This document shows positions 1 to 7,187 of a DNA stretch of 13,792 nt, in pieces. The first letter of the stretch is position 1. Each line of letters opens with the position of its first letter. Made by a program: the position numbers and the translations under genes. The notes under the pieces were generated by a model. It did not search any database. It was not told the origin of the DNA and saw nothing but the letters and a program-made list of their open reading frames with translations. Where the stretch lies: NCBI GenBank assembly GCA_934567745.1, contig CAKTJM010000039.1:1-13792 (forward strand), written 5' to 3'. This DNA is from an uncultured Eubacteriales bacterium (GTDB lineage Bacteria; Bacillota; Clostridia; Oscillospirales; Oscillospiraceae).

Positions 1-2
1 GC

Positions 3-2096
3 TATGAGCTGTCCCCCCTGCTGTGGAAGAAGATCCGCCGCGGCCTGTCCGCGGGCCGGGTGCAGTCCGTCGCGACCCGCCTGGTGGCCGAGCGCGAGGA
101 GGAGATCCGCGCCTTCGTGCCGCAGGAGTACTGGACCCTGGAGGCCCAGCTCGACCGCGTCGCGCCGAACCTCGGCTCGTTCAAGGCCCAGTTCCACGGC
201 CGCGAGAAGAAGCAGGAGCTGCACACGAAGGAGGAGGTGGACACCGTCCTCGCCGCCATCGCGGGCGCGCCGTTCACGGTCCGCTCCATCAAGCGGCAGG
301 ACAAGGCCCGCTCGCCCGCGCCCCCCTTCATCACGAGCACCCTCCAGCAGGAGGCCTCGCGCAAGCTGAACATGACCCCGCGCCGCACGATGTCCATCGC
401 GCAGCAGCTCTATGAGGGCGTGGACATCCACGACGAGGGCACCGTGGGCCTGATCACCTACATGCGTACCGACTCCCTGCGCATCTCCGAGGAGGCCATC
501 GCGGCCGCGCGGAGCTTCGCGGGCGCGCGGTACGGCCAGCAGTATCTGCCGGCCGAGCCGCGCCACTTCAAGGCCAAGGCCGGCGCGCAGGACGCCCACG
601 AGGCGATCCGCCCGTCGAACGTGGCCCTCACGCCGGAGAGCGTCCGGAAGGACCTGACGCTCGAACAGTACCGGCTGTACAAGCTGATCTGGAGCCGCTT
701 CCTCGCCAGCCAGATGGCCTCCGCCGTCTACGACAGCGTGGGCATCGAGGCCGAGAGCGCGGGCTATGTCTTCAAGGCCAGCCGGTCCGAGGTGAAGTTC
801 CCCGGCTTCCTGGCCGTCTATGAGGAGGGCCGCGACGACGAGGGCGGCGAGATCACCTCCCCGCTGCCCGACCTGAAGGAGGGCGAGCCGCTGCGCCTGG
901 CCGGGACGAAGCCGGAGCAGAAGTTCACCCAGCCCCCCACGCGCTACACCGAGGCGACCCTCATCCGCGCGCTGGAGGAGAAGGGCATCGGCCGCCCCTC
1001 GACCTATGCGCCGACGATCACGACGATCATGAACCGCGAGTACGTCGTCAAGGACGGCAAATATCTCCACACGACCCCGCTGGGCGAGGTCGTGACGAAC
1101 CTGATGAAGGACAAGTTCAAGGACATCGTGGACTACGCCTTCACGGCCGACATGGAGAACCGCCTGGACGAGGTCGAGAAGGGCAAGGAGAACTGGAAGC
1201 GCCTGCTGGAGGACTTCTACCGCGACTTCCACGGCGAGCTGGAGCAGGCCGAGCGCGACCTGGAGGGCGTCCGGATCAAGGTCCCGGACGAGGTCTCCGA
1301 CGAGGTCTGCGACGTCTGCGGCCGCCAGATGGTGGTCAAGTCCGGCCGCTTCGGGCGGTTCCTGGCGTGCCCCGGCTTCCCGGAGTGCACCTTCACGAAG
1401 CCGCTCGTCATCGAGATGCCCGGCCGCTGCCCGAAGTGCGGCAGCCGCCTGCTCAAGAAGACCTCCCGCAACGGCTACACCTACTACGGCTGCGAGCACA
1501 ACGGCGACAAGCTCGGCCGCGCCTGCGACTTCATGACCTGGGACGTGCCGGTGAAGGAGACCTGTCCGGAGTGCGGCCACACGATGTTCAAGAAGTCCGG
1601 CCGGGGCGCGAAGAAGCCCTTCTGCATCAATGAGGAGTGCCCCGCCTTCGTGCCGGAGGACCAGCGCGGCGGCTGGCGCAAGAAGCCCAAGACCGAGACG
1701 AAGGAGGGCGAGGCCGCCCCCGCCGCCGAGGAGCCGTCCGAGGAGAAAAAGAAGACCGCCGCGGCCAAGAAGACGACCACGGCGAAGAAGACCGCGACCG
1801 CCAAGAAGACCACCGCCAAGCGCACGACGAAAAAAGCGGCGGCGGAGGAGGCCCCGGACGCCGCCGTGACGCCGACCGCCGAGGAGGAGGCCCCCAAGGC
1901 CAAGAAGGGGGCGGCCAAGAAGACGACCACGACGAAGAAGACCACGACCGCCAAGAAAACGACCGCGGCCAAGAAGACCGCGACGACGAAAAAGGCCACG
2001 ACTGCCAAGAAGACGACCACCACGAAGAAGGCCGCGACGGCGAAGAAGACGACCAAGAAGGCCGCTGACGGCCCGGAGACGGAGGGCGAGGCATGA
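3..2096 (+). CDS. topA: DNA topoisomerase I (type IA), 5' end outside window
   Basis: Relaxes negatively supercoiled DNA by breaking and rejoining one strand. The reading frame is open from the left edge, so about 697 C-terminal residues are visible and the N-terminal TOPRIM domain is missing. Seen near the start is the LSAGRVQSVA motif, followed by the active-site region GLITYMRTDS, whose Tyr codon at 459-461 should form the covalent DNA link. Near nucleotides 1305-1650 come three topoisomerase zinc fingers (CDVCG...CPGFPEC, CPKCG...C, CPECG...C). From about 1670 to the stop there is a tail of about 140 residues made almost only of Lys, Thr, Ala and Glu, with repeated TTTAKK-like units, resembling histone H1-like tails. 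The stop overlaps the trmFO start (ATGA), which suggests coupled translation. Identity is very secure; the tail's role in nonspecific DNA binding is inferred. Confidence 0.97.
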   Translation, partial: YELSPLLWKKIRRGLSAGRVQSVATRLVAEREEEIRAFVPQEYWTLEAQLDRVAPNLGSFKAQFHGREKKQELHTKEEVDTVLAAIAGAPFTVRSIKRQDKARSPAPPFITSTLQQEASRKLNMTPRRTMSIAQQLYEGVDIHDEGTVGLITYMRTDSLRISEEAIAAARSFAGARYGQQYLPAEPRHFKAKAGAQDAHEAIRPSNVALTPESVRKDLTLEQYRLYKLIWSRFLASQMASAVYDSVGIEAESAGYVFKASRSEVKFPGFLAVYEEGRDDEGGEITSPLPDLKEGEPLRLAGTKPEQKFTQPPTRYTEATLIRALEEKGIGRPSTYAPTITTIMNREYVVKDGKYLHTTPLGEVVTNLMKDKFKDIVDYAFTADMENRLDEVEKGKENWKRLLEDFYRDFHGELEQAERDLEGVRIKVPDEVSDEVCDVCGRQMVVKSGRFGRFLACPGFPECTFTKPLVIEMPGRCPKCGSRLLKKTSRNGYTYYGCEHNGDKLGRACDFMTWDVPVKETCPECGHTMFKKSGRGAKKPFCINEECPAFVPEDQRGGWRKKPKTETKEGEAAPAAEEPSEEKKKTAAAKKTTTAKKTATAKKTTAKRTTKKAAAEEAPDAAVTPTAEEEAPKAKKGAAKKTTTTKKTTTAKKTTAAKKTATTKKATTAKKTTTTKKAATAKKTTKKAADGPETEGEA

Positions 2097-3394
2097 GCGT
2101 GACCGTGATCGGGGCGGGCCTGGCGGGGAGCGAGGCGGCCTGGCAGCTGGCCAGGCGCGGCATCCCCGTGACCCTGTGTGAGATGAAGCCGGTCCGGCGC
2201 GGCCCCGCGCACCACACGGACCTCTTCGGTGAGCTGGTCTGCTCGAACTCCCTGCGCTCGGACCAGCTGGAGAACGCGGTGGGGCTGCTCAAGGAGGAGC
2301 TGCGCCGCCTGGACAGCCTGATCCTCCGCTGCGCCGACGCGCACCGCGTGGCGGCGGGCGGCGCGCTGGCGGTGGACCGCTATGGCTTCGCCCAGGCCGT
2401 GACGGACGCGATCCGGAGCCATCCGCTCATCACGGTGGAGACCGGCGAGCGGACCGCCCTCCCGGAGGACGGTCCCGTCATCGTGGCGACCGGCCCGCTG
2501 ACCTCCGACGCGCTGGCGGAGCATCTGGCGGCGCGCTATCCCGCCGCCGGGACGCTGCACTTCTACGACGCGGCGGCCCCGCTCGTGACGTATGAGAGCG
2601 TCGATATGGACAGCGCGTGGTTCGCCTCCCGCTACGACAAGGGCACGGCGGACTACATCAACTGCCCGCTGACCGAGGAGGAGTACCAGGCGTTCTGGCA
2701 GGCGCTGTGCACGGCGCGCGAGGCCCCCGTCCACGGCTTCGAGGACAAGGACGTCTTCGAGGGCTGCATGCCGGTGGAGGTCATGGCCCGCCGCGGCCCG
2801 CAGACCCTGTGCTACGGCCCGCTCAAGCCGCGCGGCCTGCGCGACCCGAAGACGGGGCGCGAGCCGTTCGCGGTGGTGCAGCTGCGCCGGGACAACGAGG
2901 TCGGCACGGTGTACGACCTCGTCGGCTTCCAGACGCACCTGACCTTCCCGGAGCAGAAGCGGGTGTTCTCCATGATCCCCGCCCTGCGCGAGGCGGAGTT
3001 CGTCCGCTACGGCGTGATGCACCGCAACACCTACCTCGACTCGCCAAGGATGCTCGACCGCTACTACCGCGTCGTCGCGGAGCCGCGCGTCCGGTTCGCC
3101 GGACAGGTGACGGGGGTGGAGGGCTACGTCGAGTCCACGGCCTCCGGGTGTCTGGCGGCGATCGAGCTGGCGCGGTCCCTCCAGGGGAAGCCCCCGGCGG
3201 ACTTCCCGCGGGAGACGGCGATCGGGGCGCTCGCGCTGTACGTGAGCGACCGGAGCGTGCAGGACTTCCAGCCGATGAACGTCAACTTCGGCATCATGCC
3301 CCCGCTCGGCTACCGGGTGAAGGGCAAGCGCAACAAGAACGCAGAGCTCTCCCGCCGGGCGTTGGACGCCCTGGCCGCCATGGGAGACATTTGA
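2093..3394 (+). CDS. trmFO: Methylenetetrahydrofolate-tRNA-(uracil-5-)-methyltransferase TrmFO
   Basis: FAD- and folate-dependent enzyme that makes 5-methyluridine at position 54 of tRNA, in the cytoplasm. The 433-residue product has the usual family length. It begins with a Rossmann FAD-binding GAGLAGSEAAW motif (residues 7-17), followed by EMKP and the very characteristic HHTDLFGELVCSNSLRSD segment. The family's two functional cysteines are present at C50 (ELVCSNS) and C225 (EGCMPVEVMA). The C-terminal NVNFGIMPPL segment is also conserved. The ATG overlaps the topA stop by four bases and is preceded at six bases by GGAGGG (2081-2086) inside topA, so the start is well supported. It is sometimes annotated as Gid; the cysteine motifs and full length favour TrmFO proper. 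Confidence 0.97.
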   Translation: MSVTVIGAGLAGSEAAWQLARRGIPVTLCEMKPVRRGPAHHTDLFGELVCSNSLRSDQLENAVGLLKEELRRLDSLILRCADAHRVAAGGALAVDRYGFAQAVTDAIRSHPLITVETGERTALPEDGPVIVATGPLTSDALAEHLAARYPAAGTLHFYDAAAPLVTYESVDMDSAWFASRYDKGTADYINCPLTEEEYQAFWQALCTAREAPVHGFEDKDVFEGCMPVEVMARRGPQTLCYGPLKPRGLRDPKTGREPFAVVQLRRDNEVGTVYDLVGFQTHLTFPEQKRVFSMIPALREAEFVRYGVMHRNTYLDSPRMLDRYYRVVAEPRVRFAGQVTGVEGYVESTASGCLAAIELARSLQGKPPADFPRETAIGALALYVSDRSVQDFQPMNVNFGIMPPLGYRVKGKRNKNAELSRRALDALAAMGDI

Positions 3395-3395
3395 C

Positions 3396-3431
3396 GGGGG
3401 GATGATCCCTCCCCAGACGGGGCACGGCCCC
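3396..3431 (+). other. Two small GC hairpins between trmFO and plsX
   Basis: The 66-base gap contains GGGA/TCCC pairing (3399-3402 with 3406-3409, extendable) and a 5-bp stem GGGGC/GCCCC (3419-3423 with 3427-3431). There is no T-tract after either, so they are not convincing terminators. They may be processing or stability elements of the mRNA, or chance in GC-rich sequence. Confidence 0.3.
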
Positions 3432-3460
3432 GATCCGATACCGAAAGTGGGTGGAACGAT

Positions 3461-4489
3461 TTGAAGATCATCGTGGATGCGATGGGCGGCGACAACGCCC
3501 CCCTCGCGCCGGTCGAGGGCGCGCTGCGCGCCGCGGCGGAGCTGGGCGTGACGGTCGCGCTCACCGGGCAGGAGGAGCCGGTCCGCGCCGCGCTGGCGCA
3601 GCTCGGGCATAGGGATCTCCCCGCCGGGGTGGAGCTGATCCACACCAGCGAGGTCATCACCATGGAGGACGACCCCGCGACGGCGTTCAAGCGGAAGAAG
3701 GATTCCTCCATGACCGTCGGCCTGGAGCTGGTCAAGGCCGGGGACGGCGACGCCTTCGTCTCCGCCGGGAGCACGGGCGCGCTGCTGACCGGTGCGACGC
3801 TGCTGGTCAAGCGCATCCGGGGCATCCGCCGCGCGGCGCTGGCCCCGGTGGTGCCGACGATGGGCGGGAGCATGGTCCTGGTGGACGCCGGGGCGACCGC
3901 CGAGTGCACGCCGGAGTACCTGCTGCAATACGCCTTCATGGGCGCGTACTACGCCCGGCGGTTCCTGGGCGTGCCGGAGCCGCGCGTGGCCCTGCTGAAC
4001 ATCGGCGCGGAGCCGACGAAGGGCACCGACCTCCAGCGCACGGCGCACCGTCTGCTGACCGAGGCGGACGCGGCGGGGCGGATCCGCTTCGTGGGCAACC
4101 TCGAGGCGCGCGAGGCCCTGACCGTCGGCGCGGACGTGCTCGTGGCCGACGGCTACGCGGGGAACATCTTCCTCAAGACCTATGAGGGCAGCGCCAAGTT
4201 CATCATGGGCATGCTCAAGGGGACGTTCCTCAAGAGCGGCAAGGGGAAGCTCGCCGCGCTGACGATGAAGAGCGACCTGGCGGACCTCAAGCGGATGCTC
4301 GACCCGAGCGAGGTCGGCGGCACGCCGCTGCTGGGCATCAGCAAGCCGGTCATCAAGGCGCACGGCTCCGCGGACGCCTACGCCTTCTTCAACGCGATCC
4401 GTCAGGCGATGACGGTGGCGGAGTCCAGTCTGGCGGCGGACATCGAGGCCAACATCGAGCACATGCGCCTGCCGGTGGACCGCGCGTGA
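3461..4489 (+). CDS. plsX: Phosphate acyltransferase PlsX
   Basis: Makes acyl-phosphate from acyl-ACP and phosphate. Acyl-phosphate is the donor used by PlsY in the first step of phosphatidic acid synthesis at the membrane. The 342-residue product opens with the family hallmark [11 protein letters not shown] and continues with the typical [25 protein letters not shown] and [11 protein letters not shown] segments, ending with the HGSADAYAF block. The start is a TTG codon directly before [10 protein letters not shown], so no downstream start fits the family. The upstream GTGGGTGGA is only a weak ribosome binding site, and a weak site with TTG may lower expression. Neighbours trmFO and acpP are on the same strand. 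In Bacillus, fabD and fabG lie between plsX and the ACP gene; here they are absent. Confidence 0.97.
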   Translation: MKIIVDAMGGDNAPLAPVEGALRAAAELGVTVALTGQEEPVRAALAQLGHRDLPAGVELIHTSEVITMEDDPATAFKRKKDSSMTVGLELVKAGDGDAFVSAGSTGALLTGATLLVKRIRGIRRAALAPVVPTMGGSMVLVDAGATAECTPEYLLQYAFMGAYYARRFLGVPEPRVALLNIGAEPTKGTDLQRTAHRLLTEADAAGRIRFVGNLEAREALTVGADVLVADGYAGNIFLKTYEGSAKFIMGMLKGTFLKSGKGKLAALTMKSDLADLKRMLDPSEVGGTPLLGISKPVIKAHGSADAYAFFNAIRQAMTVAESSLAADIEANIEHMRLPVDRA

Positions 4490-4532
4490 GGACCGACTTC
4501 GCGCCGGACGGCAGGTTTTCCCAGATCGCCTA

Positions 4533-4561
4533 TTGACATCAGGGCATTTCCTCACTATATT
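4533..4561 (+). promoter_or_regulatory. Sigma-A-type promoter of acpP
   Basis: TTGACA (4533-4538) and TATATT (4556-4561) are separated by exactly 17 bases in an AT-rich island between plsX and acpP. The -35 is a perfect match and the -10 matches five of six. Transcription would start near 4568, giving a leader of about 50 bases. It would give acpP, and possibly rnc, expression independent of the upstream operon, as expected for the abundant acyl carrier protein. Confidence 0.85.
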
Positions 4562-4569
4562 AGTACTAA
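4560..4569. promoter_or_regulatory. Palindrome at the acpP start point, candidate FapR-like operator
   Basis: TTAGTACTAA is a perfect 10-bp palindrome overlapping the last base of the -10 and the expected start of transcription, an ideal repressor position. The half-sites resemble TTAGTA/TACTAA of the Firmicute fatty-acid regulator FapR, but the spacing is shorter than in the Bacillus sites as I recall them. No fapR gene is in the window. Assignment to FapR is inference. Confidence 0.45.
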
Positions 4570-4603
4570 CTGATGCGTCGGGCGATCGGCCCGGCGGAGA
4601 AAA

Positions 4604-4608
4604 AGGAG
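4604..4608 (+). promoter_or_regulatory. Ribosome binding site deciding the acpP start
   Basis: AGGAG lies eight bases before the ATG at 4617. The frame stays open upstream to 4533, but that stretch is the promoter, so 4617 is the start. Confidence 0.85.
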
Positions 4609-4616
4609 CGAGCGTT

Positions 4617-4853
4617 ATGATCTTTGAGAAGCTGGCGGCCCTGATCGCAGAGCAGCTTGGTGTGGACAAGAACGGCCTGGCGATGGACACGAACTTCCGC
4701 GACGACCTCGGGGTGGACTCCCTGGACATCGTGGAGCTGTCCATGGCGCTGGAGGACGAGTTCGGCATCGGCGAGATGAGCGAGGAGGACCTGGCGTCCA
4801 TCACGACCATCGGCGATCTGGTGGCCTACTTACAGCGGAAGCTGGATATGTGA
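4617..4853 (+). CDS. acpP: Acyl carrier protein
   Basis: Small acidic carrier of growing fatty acyl chains, cytoplasmic, used by fatty acid synthase enzymes and by PlsX next door. The 78-residue product has the standard length. It contains the DSL motif ([11 protein letters not shown]) with Ser35, the residue that takes the 4'-phosphopantetheine arm, and the typical helix II/III sequence MALEDEFGI. The start at 4617 is set by AGGAG at eight bases and gives the normal MIFEKL opening. The gene follows plsX by 127 bases, a gap holding its own promoter, and precedes rnc by 74 bases, a gap holding a 9-bp hairpin. It is likely transcribed both from its own promoter and by read-through from upstream. 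Confidence 0.97.
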   Translation: MIFEKLAALIAEQLGVDKNGLAMDTNFRDDLGVDSLDIVELSMALEDEFGIGEMSEEDLASITTIGDLVAYLQRKLDM

Positions 4854-4867
4854 AGACCACGATGGCA

Positions 4868-4889
4868 AGGCCCCGCTCACGCGGGGCCT
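4868..4889 (+). terminator. Hairpin between acpP and rnc, possible partial terminator
   Basis: AGGCCCCGC (4868-4876) pairs perfectly with GCGGGGCCT (4881-4889) around a 4-base loop TCAC. Only GTGCTTTGG follows, so the T-tract is poor. It could reduce read-through from the highly expressed acpP into rnc, or be an RNA processing site. Confidence 0.5.
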
Positions 4890-4913
4890 GTGCTTTGGAC
4901 ACAGAGGGACAGA

Positions 4914-4920
4914 GGGGGAG
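4914..4920 (+). promoter_or_regulatory. Ribosome binding site deciding the rnc start
   Basis: GGGGGAG lies seven bases before the ATG at 4928. The frame is open further upstream but would include the hairpin and non-conserved residues, so 4928 is preferred. Confidence 0.8.
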
Positions 4921-4927
4921 CACGGAT

Positions 4928-5608
4928 ATGAAGACACTGGAGGAGCGGATCGGCTACACCTTCCGGGACCGGAGCCTGCTGGAGAACGCCCTGACCCACA
5001 GCTCGTACGCCAACGAGCACCGGGAGGCGGGCATGCCGAGCAACGAGCGGCTGGAGTTCCTGGGCGACTCGATCCTGGGCCTGGTGGTGGCGGACCACCT
5101 GTACCGCACGCGGCCGGACCTGCCGGAGGGGGACCTGACCCGGATCCGGGCGGCCCTCGTGTGCGAGGGGAGCCTGGTGGAGGTCGCCAAGGGCCTGGAC
5201 CTGGGCGGCTATCTCAAGCTGGGCCGCGGCGAGGAGAGCGGCGGCGGCCGCCACCGCCCGTCGATCCAGGCGGACGCGGTGGAGGCGATGCTGGCCGCGG
5301 TCTATCTCGACGGCGGCATCGGCCAGGCGCGCCGGCTGATCCACGAGCTGATCGTCGATCAGGAGCAGGAGCGCACCGCCGCCGGGCGGGACTATAAGAC
5401 GGCGCTCCAGGAGCTGGTGCAGCGCACGAGCGGCCAGGTGCTGGCCTATCGGCTGATCGGCGAGAGCGGCCCGGACCACGCGAAGACCTTCGAGATGGAG
5501 GTCCTGCTCAACGGGACCGCGATCGGGTCCGGCTCCGGCCGGAGCAAGAAGGAGGCCGAGCAGGCCGCCGCGAAGACGGCGGTCGCCCGTCTGGAGGAGC
5601 AGGCGTGA
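4928..5608 (+). CDS. rnc: Ribonuclease III
   Basis: Cuts double-stranded RNA, chiefly in rRNA precursor processing and mRNA turnover. The 226-residue product has the classic two-domain layout. The catalytic domain (about residues 1-150) carries the signature NERLEFLGDSIL (39-50). The metal-binding acids are E40, E43 and D47, with D116 and E119 in ADAVEA. A double-stranded-RNA-binding domain follows (about 155-226, from DYKTALQELVQ to the SGRSKKEAEQAAAKTA helix). The start at 4928 is chosen on ribosome binding site and family alignment (MKTLEERIGYTF). The acpP-rnc pairing is common in Firmicutes, but the usual smc and ftsY do not follow; a DUF4430 gene overlaps the stop by four bases instead. 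Confidence 0.97.
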   Translation: MKTLEERIGYTFRDRSLLENALTHSSYANEHREAGMPSNERLEFLGDSILGLVVADHLYRTRPDLPEGDLTRIRAALVCEGSLVEVAKGLDLGGYLKLGRGEESGGGRHRPSIQADAVEAMLAAVYLDGGIGQARRLIHELIVDQEQERTAAGRDYKTALQELVQRTSGQVLAYRLIGESGPDHAKTFEMEVLLNGTAIGSGSGRSKKEAEQAAAKTAVARLEEQA

Positions 5609-6132
5609 GCAGGGAGAAGCGGAACATCGTCATCGCGGTCGTGCTGCTGATCGTCCTGCTGGTCGCACCGTTCTGGCCGAAGCTCAAGGCCGCGGTCTCC
5701 GGCGAGGACGCCGCGACCGGCGCCTCGACCGCGCAGGATCAGGCCGACGGCGCGACCGGCGCGTCGCCGGATCGGCTCGCCTGCACCGTGACCGTGACCT
5801 TCTCCGGCGCGGAGGAGGACCTGGCCGCCGCCGTGCGCGACGTCCTGCCGTCCGACGGCCTGCTGCTGCCGGAGACGGCCGTGACCGTCTCGTCCGGCGC
5901 GACCGTGCTCGACGCGCTCCGCACCGTCTGCGCGGCGGCGGAGGTGCCGGTGGTCACGAGCGGCAGCCCGGCCTACGTCACGTCGATCGGCGGCCTCGCC
6001 GAGGGCGACGGCGGCGCGGTCTCCGGCTGGACCTATCAGGTGGACGGCACGTCCCCGACCGTCGGGGCGGGGGAGCTGGCCGTCGCCGACGGCGCGTCGA
6101 TCGTGTGGCAGTACGTCACGCGGTGGGAATGA
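5605..6132 (+). CDS. Membrane-anchored DUF4430 (transcobalamin C-terminal-like) protein
   Basis: The 175-residue product has a short basic N-terminus and one hydrophobic segment (about residues 8-25), which reads as an uncleaved anchor or signal. A low-complexity Ala/Asp/Gly linker follows (about 30-57), then one globular domain from LACTVTVTF to the end. The ending, with SGWTYQVDG, VGAGELAVADGASIVWQY, is the DUF4430 pattern, a ubiquitin-like fold also seen in transcobalamin/intrinsic factor C-terminal domains. It is therefore probably an extracellular domain tethered to the membrane. The ligand is unknown, and cobalamin binding cannot be claimed. The GTG start overlaps the rnc stop by four bases (GTGA) with GGAGGAG (5593-5599) five bases upstream, so translation is probably coupled. 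A strong terminator follows at once. Confidence 0.8.
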   Translation: MSREKRNIVIAVVLLIVLLVAPFWPKLKAAVSGEDAATGASTAQDQADGATGASPDRLACTVTVTFSGAEEDLAAAVRDVLPSDGLLLPETAVTVSSGATVLDALRTVCAAAEVPVVTSGSPAYVTSIGGLAEGDGGAVSGWTYQVDGTSPTVGAGELAVADGASIVWQYVTRWE

Positions 6133-6141
6133 AGACATGCG

Positions 6142-6170
6142 AAAGGGACCTCCGACCGGAGGTCCCTTTT
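6142..6170. terminator. Strong bidirectional intrinsic terminator
   Basis: A 12-bp perfect stem, AAAGGGACCTCC (6142-6153) with GGAGGTCCCTTT (6158-6169), has a 4-base loop and is followed by T. The plus strand ends in TTTT and the minus strand in TTTC. It closes the plus-strand housekeeping run and sits just beyond the stop of the converging minus-strand gene. Confidence 0.9.
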
Positions 6171-6183
6171 CTGTACCGTTTCG

Positions 6184-7059
6184 TCAGAAGATGCCGGGGA
6201 TCACCCGCGCCAGGGCCATCCCGGCCGCGAAGGAGACGACGTTCGCCACCAGGGCGTAGATCCACGGGTGGACCCGCTTCTCCGGGTCCTTCGCCAGCCG
6301 CCGCAGCGTGAGCGCGTACACCACGCCCTCGATGACGAAGACGGCGGCCTCCATCCAGATGTAGTTCAGGACGAAGGCGAGCGGCCCGGACCGGTAGGCG
6401 ATCATGTTCAGTAGCACGTTGAGCACGATCTGCGTGAGGACGTTCACGACGAGGATCAGCCGCAGCTGCCGCTTCGCGCGGAAGCCGAAGAAGAGCGCAA
6501 TCGCCAGCTCGACCGCCAGCGTGACCACCACGCGGGCGGCGAGGGACGCGGCCTCCCAGCCGTACGAATAGCTCTGCTTGACCTTGGCGATCCGCAGGTC
6601 GTCGCCGGAGCCCTTCACCGTCGCGGTGAAGTAGCTGTGGAAGGCGTAGCGGCTGCACAGCTCCTCCGCGGCGACGAAGCGGCCGCTGTCGGGCAGGTAG
6701 AGCAGGACGCGGAAGGTCCCGGGCGGGTAATAGCTCCAGACGGCGCGGTCCGTGTCCGTGCAGTCGGCGAACCAGCCGAGGAAATACAGGCCGTCCGGGT
6801 CGCGGTAGTCGTTGAAGGCGGTCCAGACGGCCTCGTCCACGTCGTCCCCGGCGAAGGAGTCGGCGAGGGACTTCTGCTTCGACCACGGGCCGGTGCTCTC
6901 CTCCTGGGCGAGGAGGGTGACATAGCACCGCTGGCCGTCCAGCCCCTTGATGTCAAGGGTGACAGACGGCTTCGGCCCCGTGTCGGCCAGGGCGGCCCCG
7001 GCGAGCAGCGAGAGCAGGACCGGGATCAGGACGAGGACGCGCAGGAGTCGCTGTTTCAT
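6184..7059 (-). CDS. Exported/membrane protein with signal peptide and four C-terminal membrane segments
   Basis: I do not recognise a named family. The 291-residue product begins with a clear signal peptide (basic MKQR, hydrophobic core 5-20, likely cut after ALA near residue 25). An extracytoplasmic domain of about 145 residues follows, rich in aromatic residues and acids (SYYPPGTFRVLLYLPDSGRF). Four hydrophobic segments come next, at about 172-193, 199-221, 227-251 and 264-288, with basic loops (FRAKRQLR, RRLAKDPEKR) that suggest cytoplasmic sides. The start at 7059 has AAAGGAG nine bases upstream. A divergent promoter lies at 7113-7141. The layout, a soluble outside domain on a small membrane bundle, suggests sensing or a surface role, but no motif identifies a function. 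Confidence 0.8.
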   Translation of the reverse strand: MKQRLLRVLVLIPVLLSLLAGAALADTGPKPSVTLDIKGLDGQRCYVTLLAQEESTGPWSKQKSLADSFAGDDVDEAVWTAFNDYRDPDGLYFLGWFADCTDTDRAVWSYYPPGTFRVLLYLPDSGRFVAAEELCSRYAFHSYFTATVKGSGDDLRIAKVKQSYSYGWEAASLAARVVVTLAVELAIALFFGFRAKRQLRLILVVNVLTQIVLNVLLNMIAYRSGPLAFVLNYIWMEAAVFVIEGVVYALTLRRLAKDPEKRVHPWIYALVANVVSFAAGMALARVIPGIF

Positions 7060-7112
7060 GATGGTGTGCTCCTTTTTCCACAGATTTTGGGGGATCGGGG
7101 GCGCTTTTTCTC

Positions 7113-7141
7113 ATCATAACAGAGGAAACTGCGCTTGTCGA
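7113..7141 (-). promoter_or_regulatory. Promoter of the minus-strand membrane protein gene
   Basis: Read on the minus strand, TCGACA (7141-7136) and TATGAT (7118-7113) are separated by 17 bases, each one mismatch from consensus. The start of transcription would fall near 7106, about 47 bases before the start codon. Its -35 is 11 bases from that of the divergent T-box promoter. Confidence 0.7.
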
Positions 7142-7152
7142 GCATTTCCCGC

Positions 7153-7181
7153 TTGACAGATGGCGAAAGCGGTGCTACACT
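7153..7181 (+). promoter_or_regulatory. Promoter of the T-box/trpB transcript
   Basis: TTGACA (7153-7158) and TACACT (7176-7181) are separated by 17 bases. The -35 is perfect. Transcription should start near 7188, right before the first T-box stem. Confidence 0.85.
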
Positions 7182-7187
7182 CGCCAC

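Noticed and set aside
1740..2070. Tandem repeat or CRISPR-like array in the AAGAAGACGACC-rich stretch
   Set aside because: The frame is open throughout and encodes the basic tail of topoisomerase I; there are no spacers or constant repeat units.
4533..4616. Upstream in-frame extension of acpP
   Set aside because: It would start inside the -35 box and add residues absent from acyl carrier proteins.
1484..4810. Open frame of 1108 codons on the minus strand across topA, trmFO, plsX and acpP
   Set aside because: It is antisense to four certain genes, its composition is what GC-rich codon bias produces on the opposite strand, and it has no recognisable domain.
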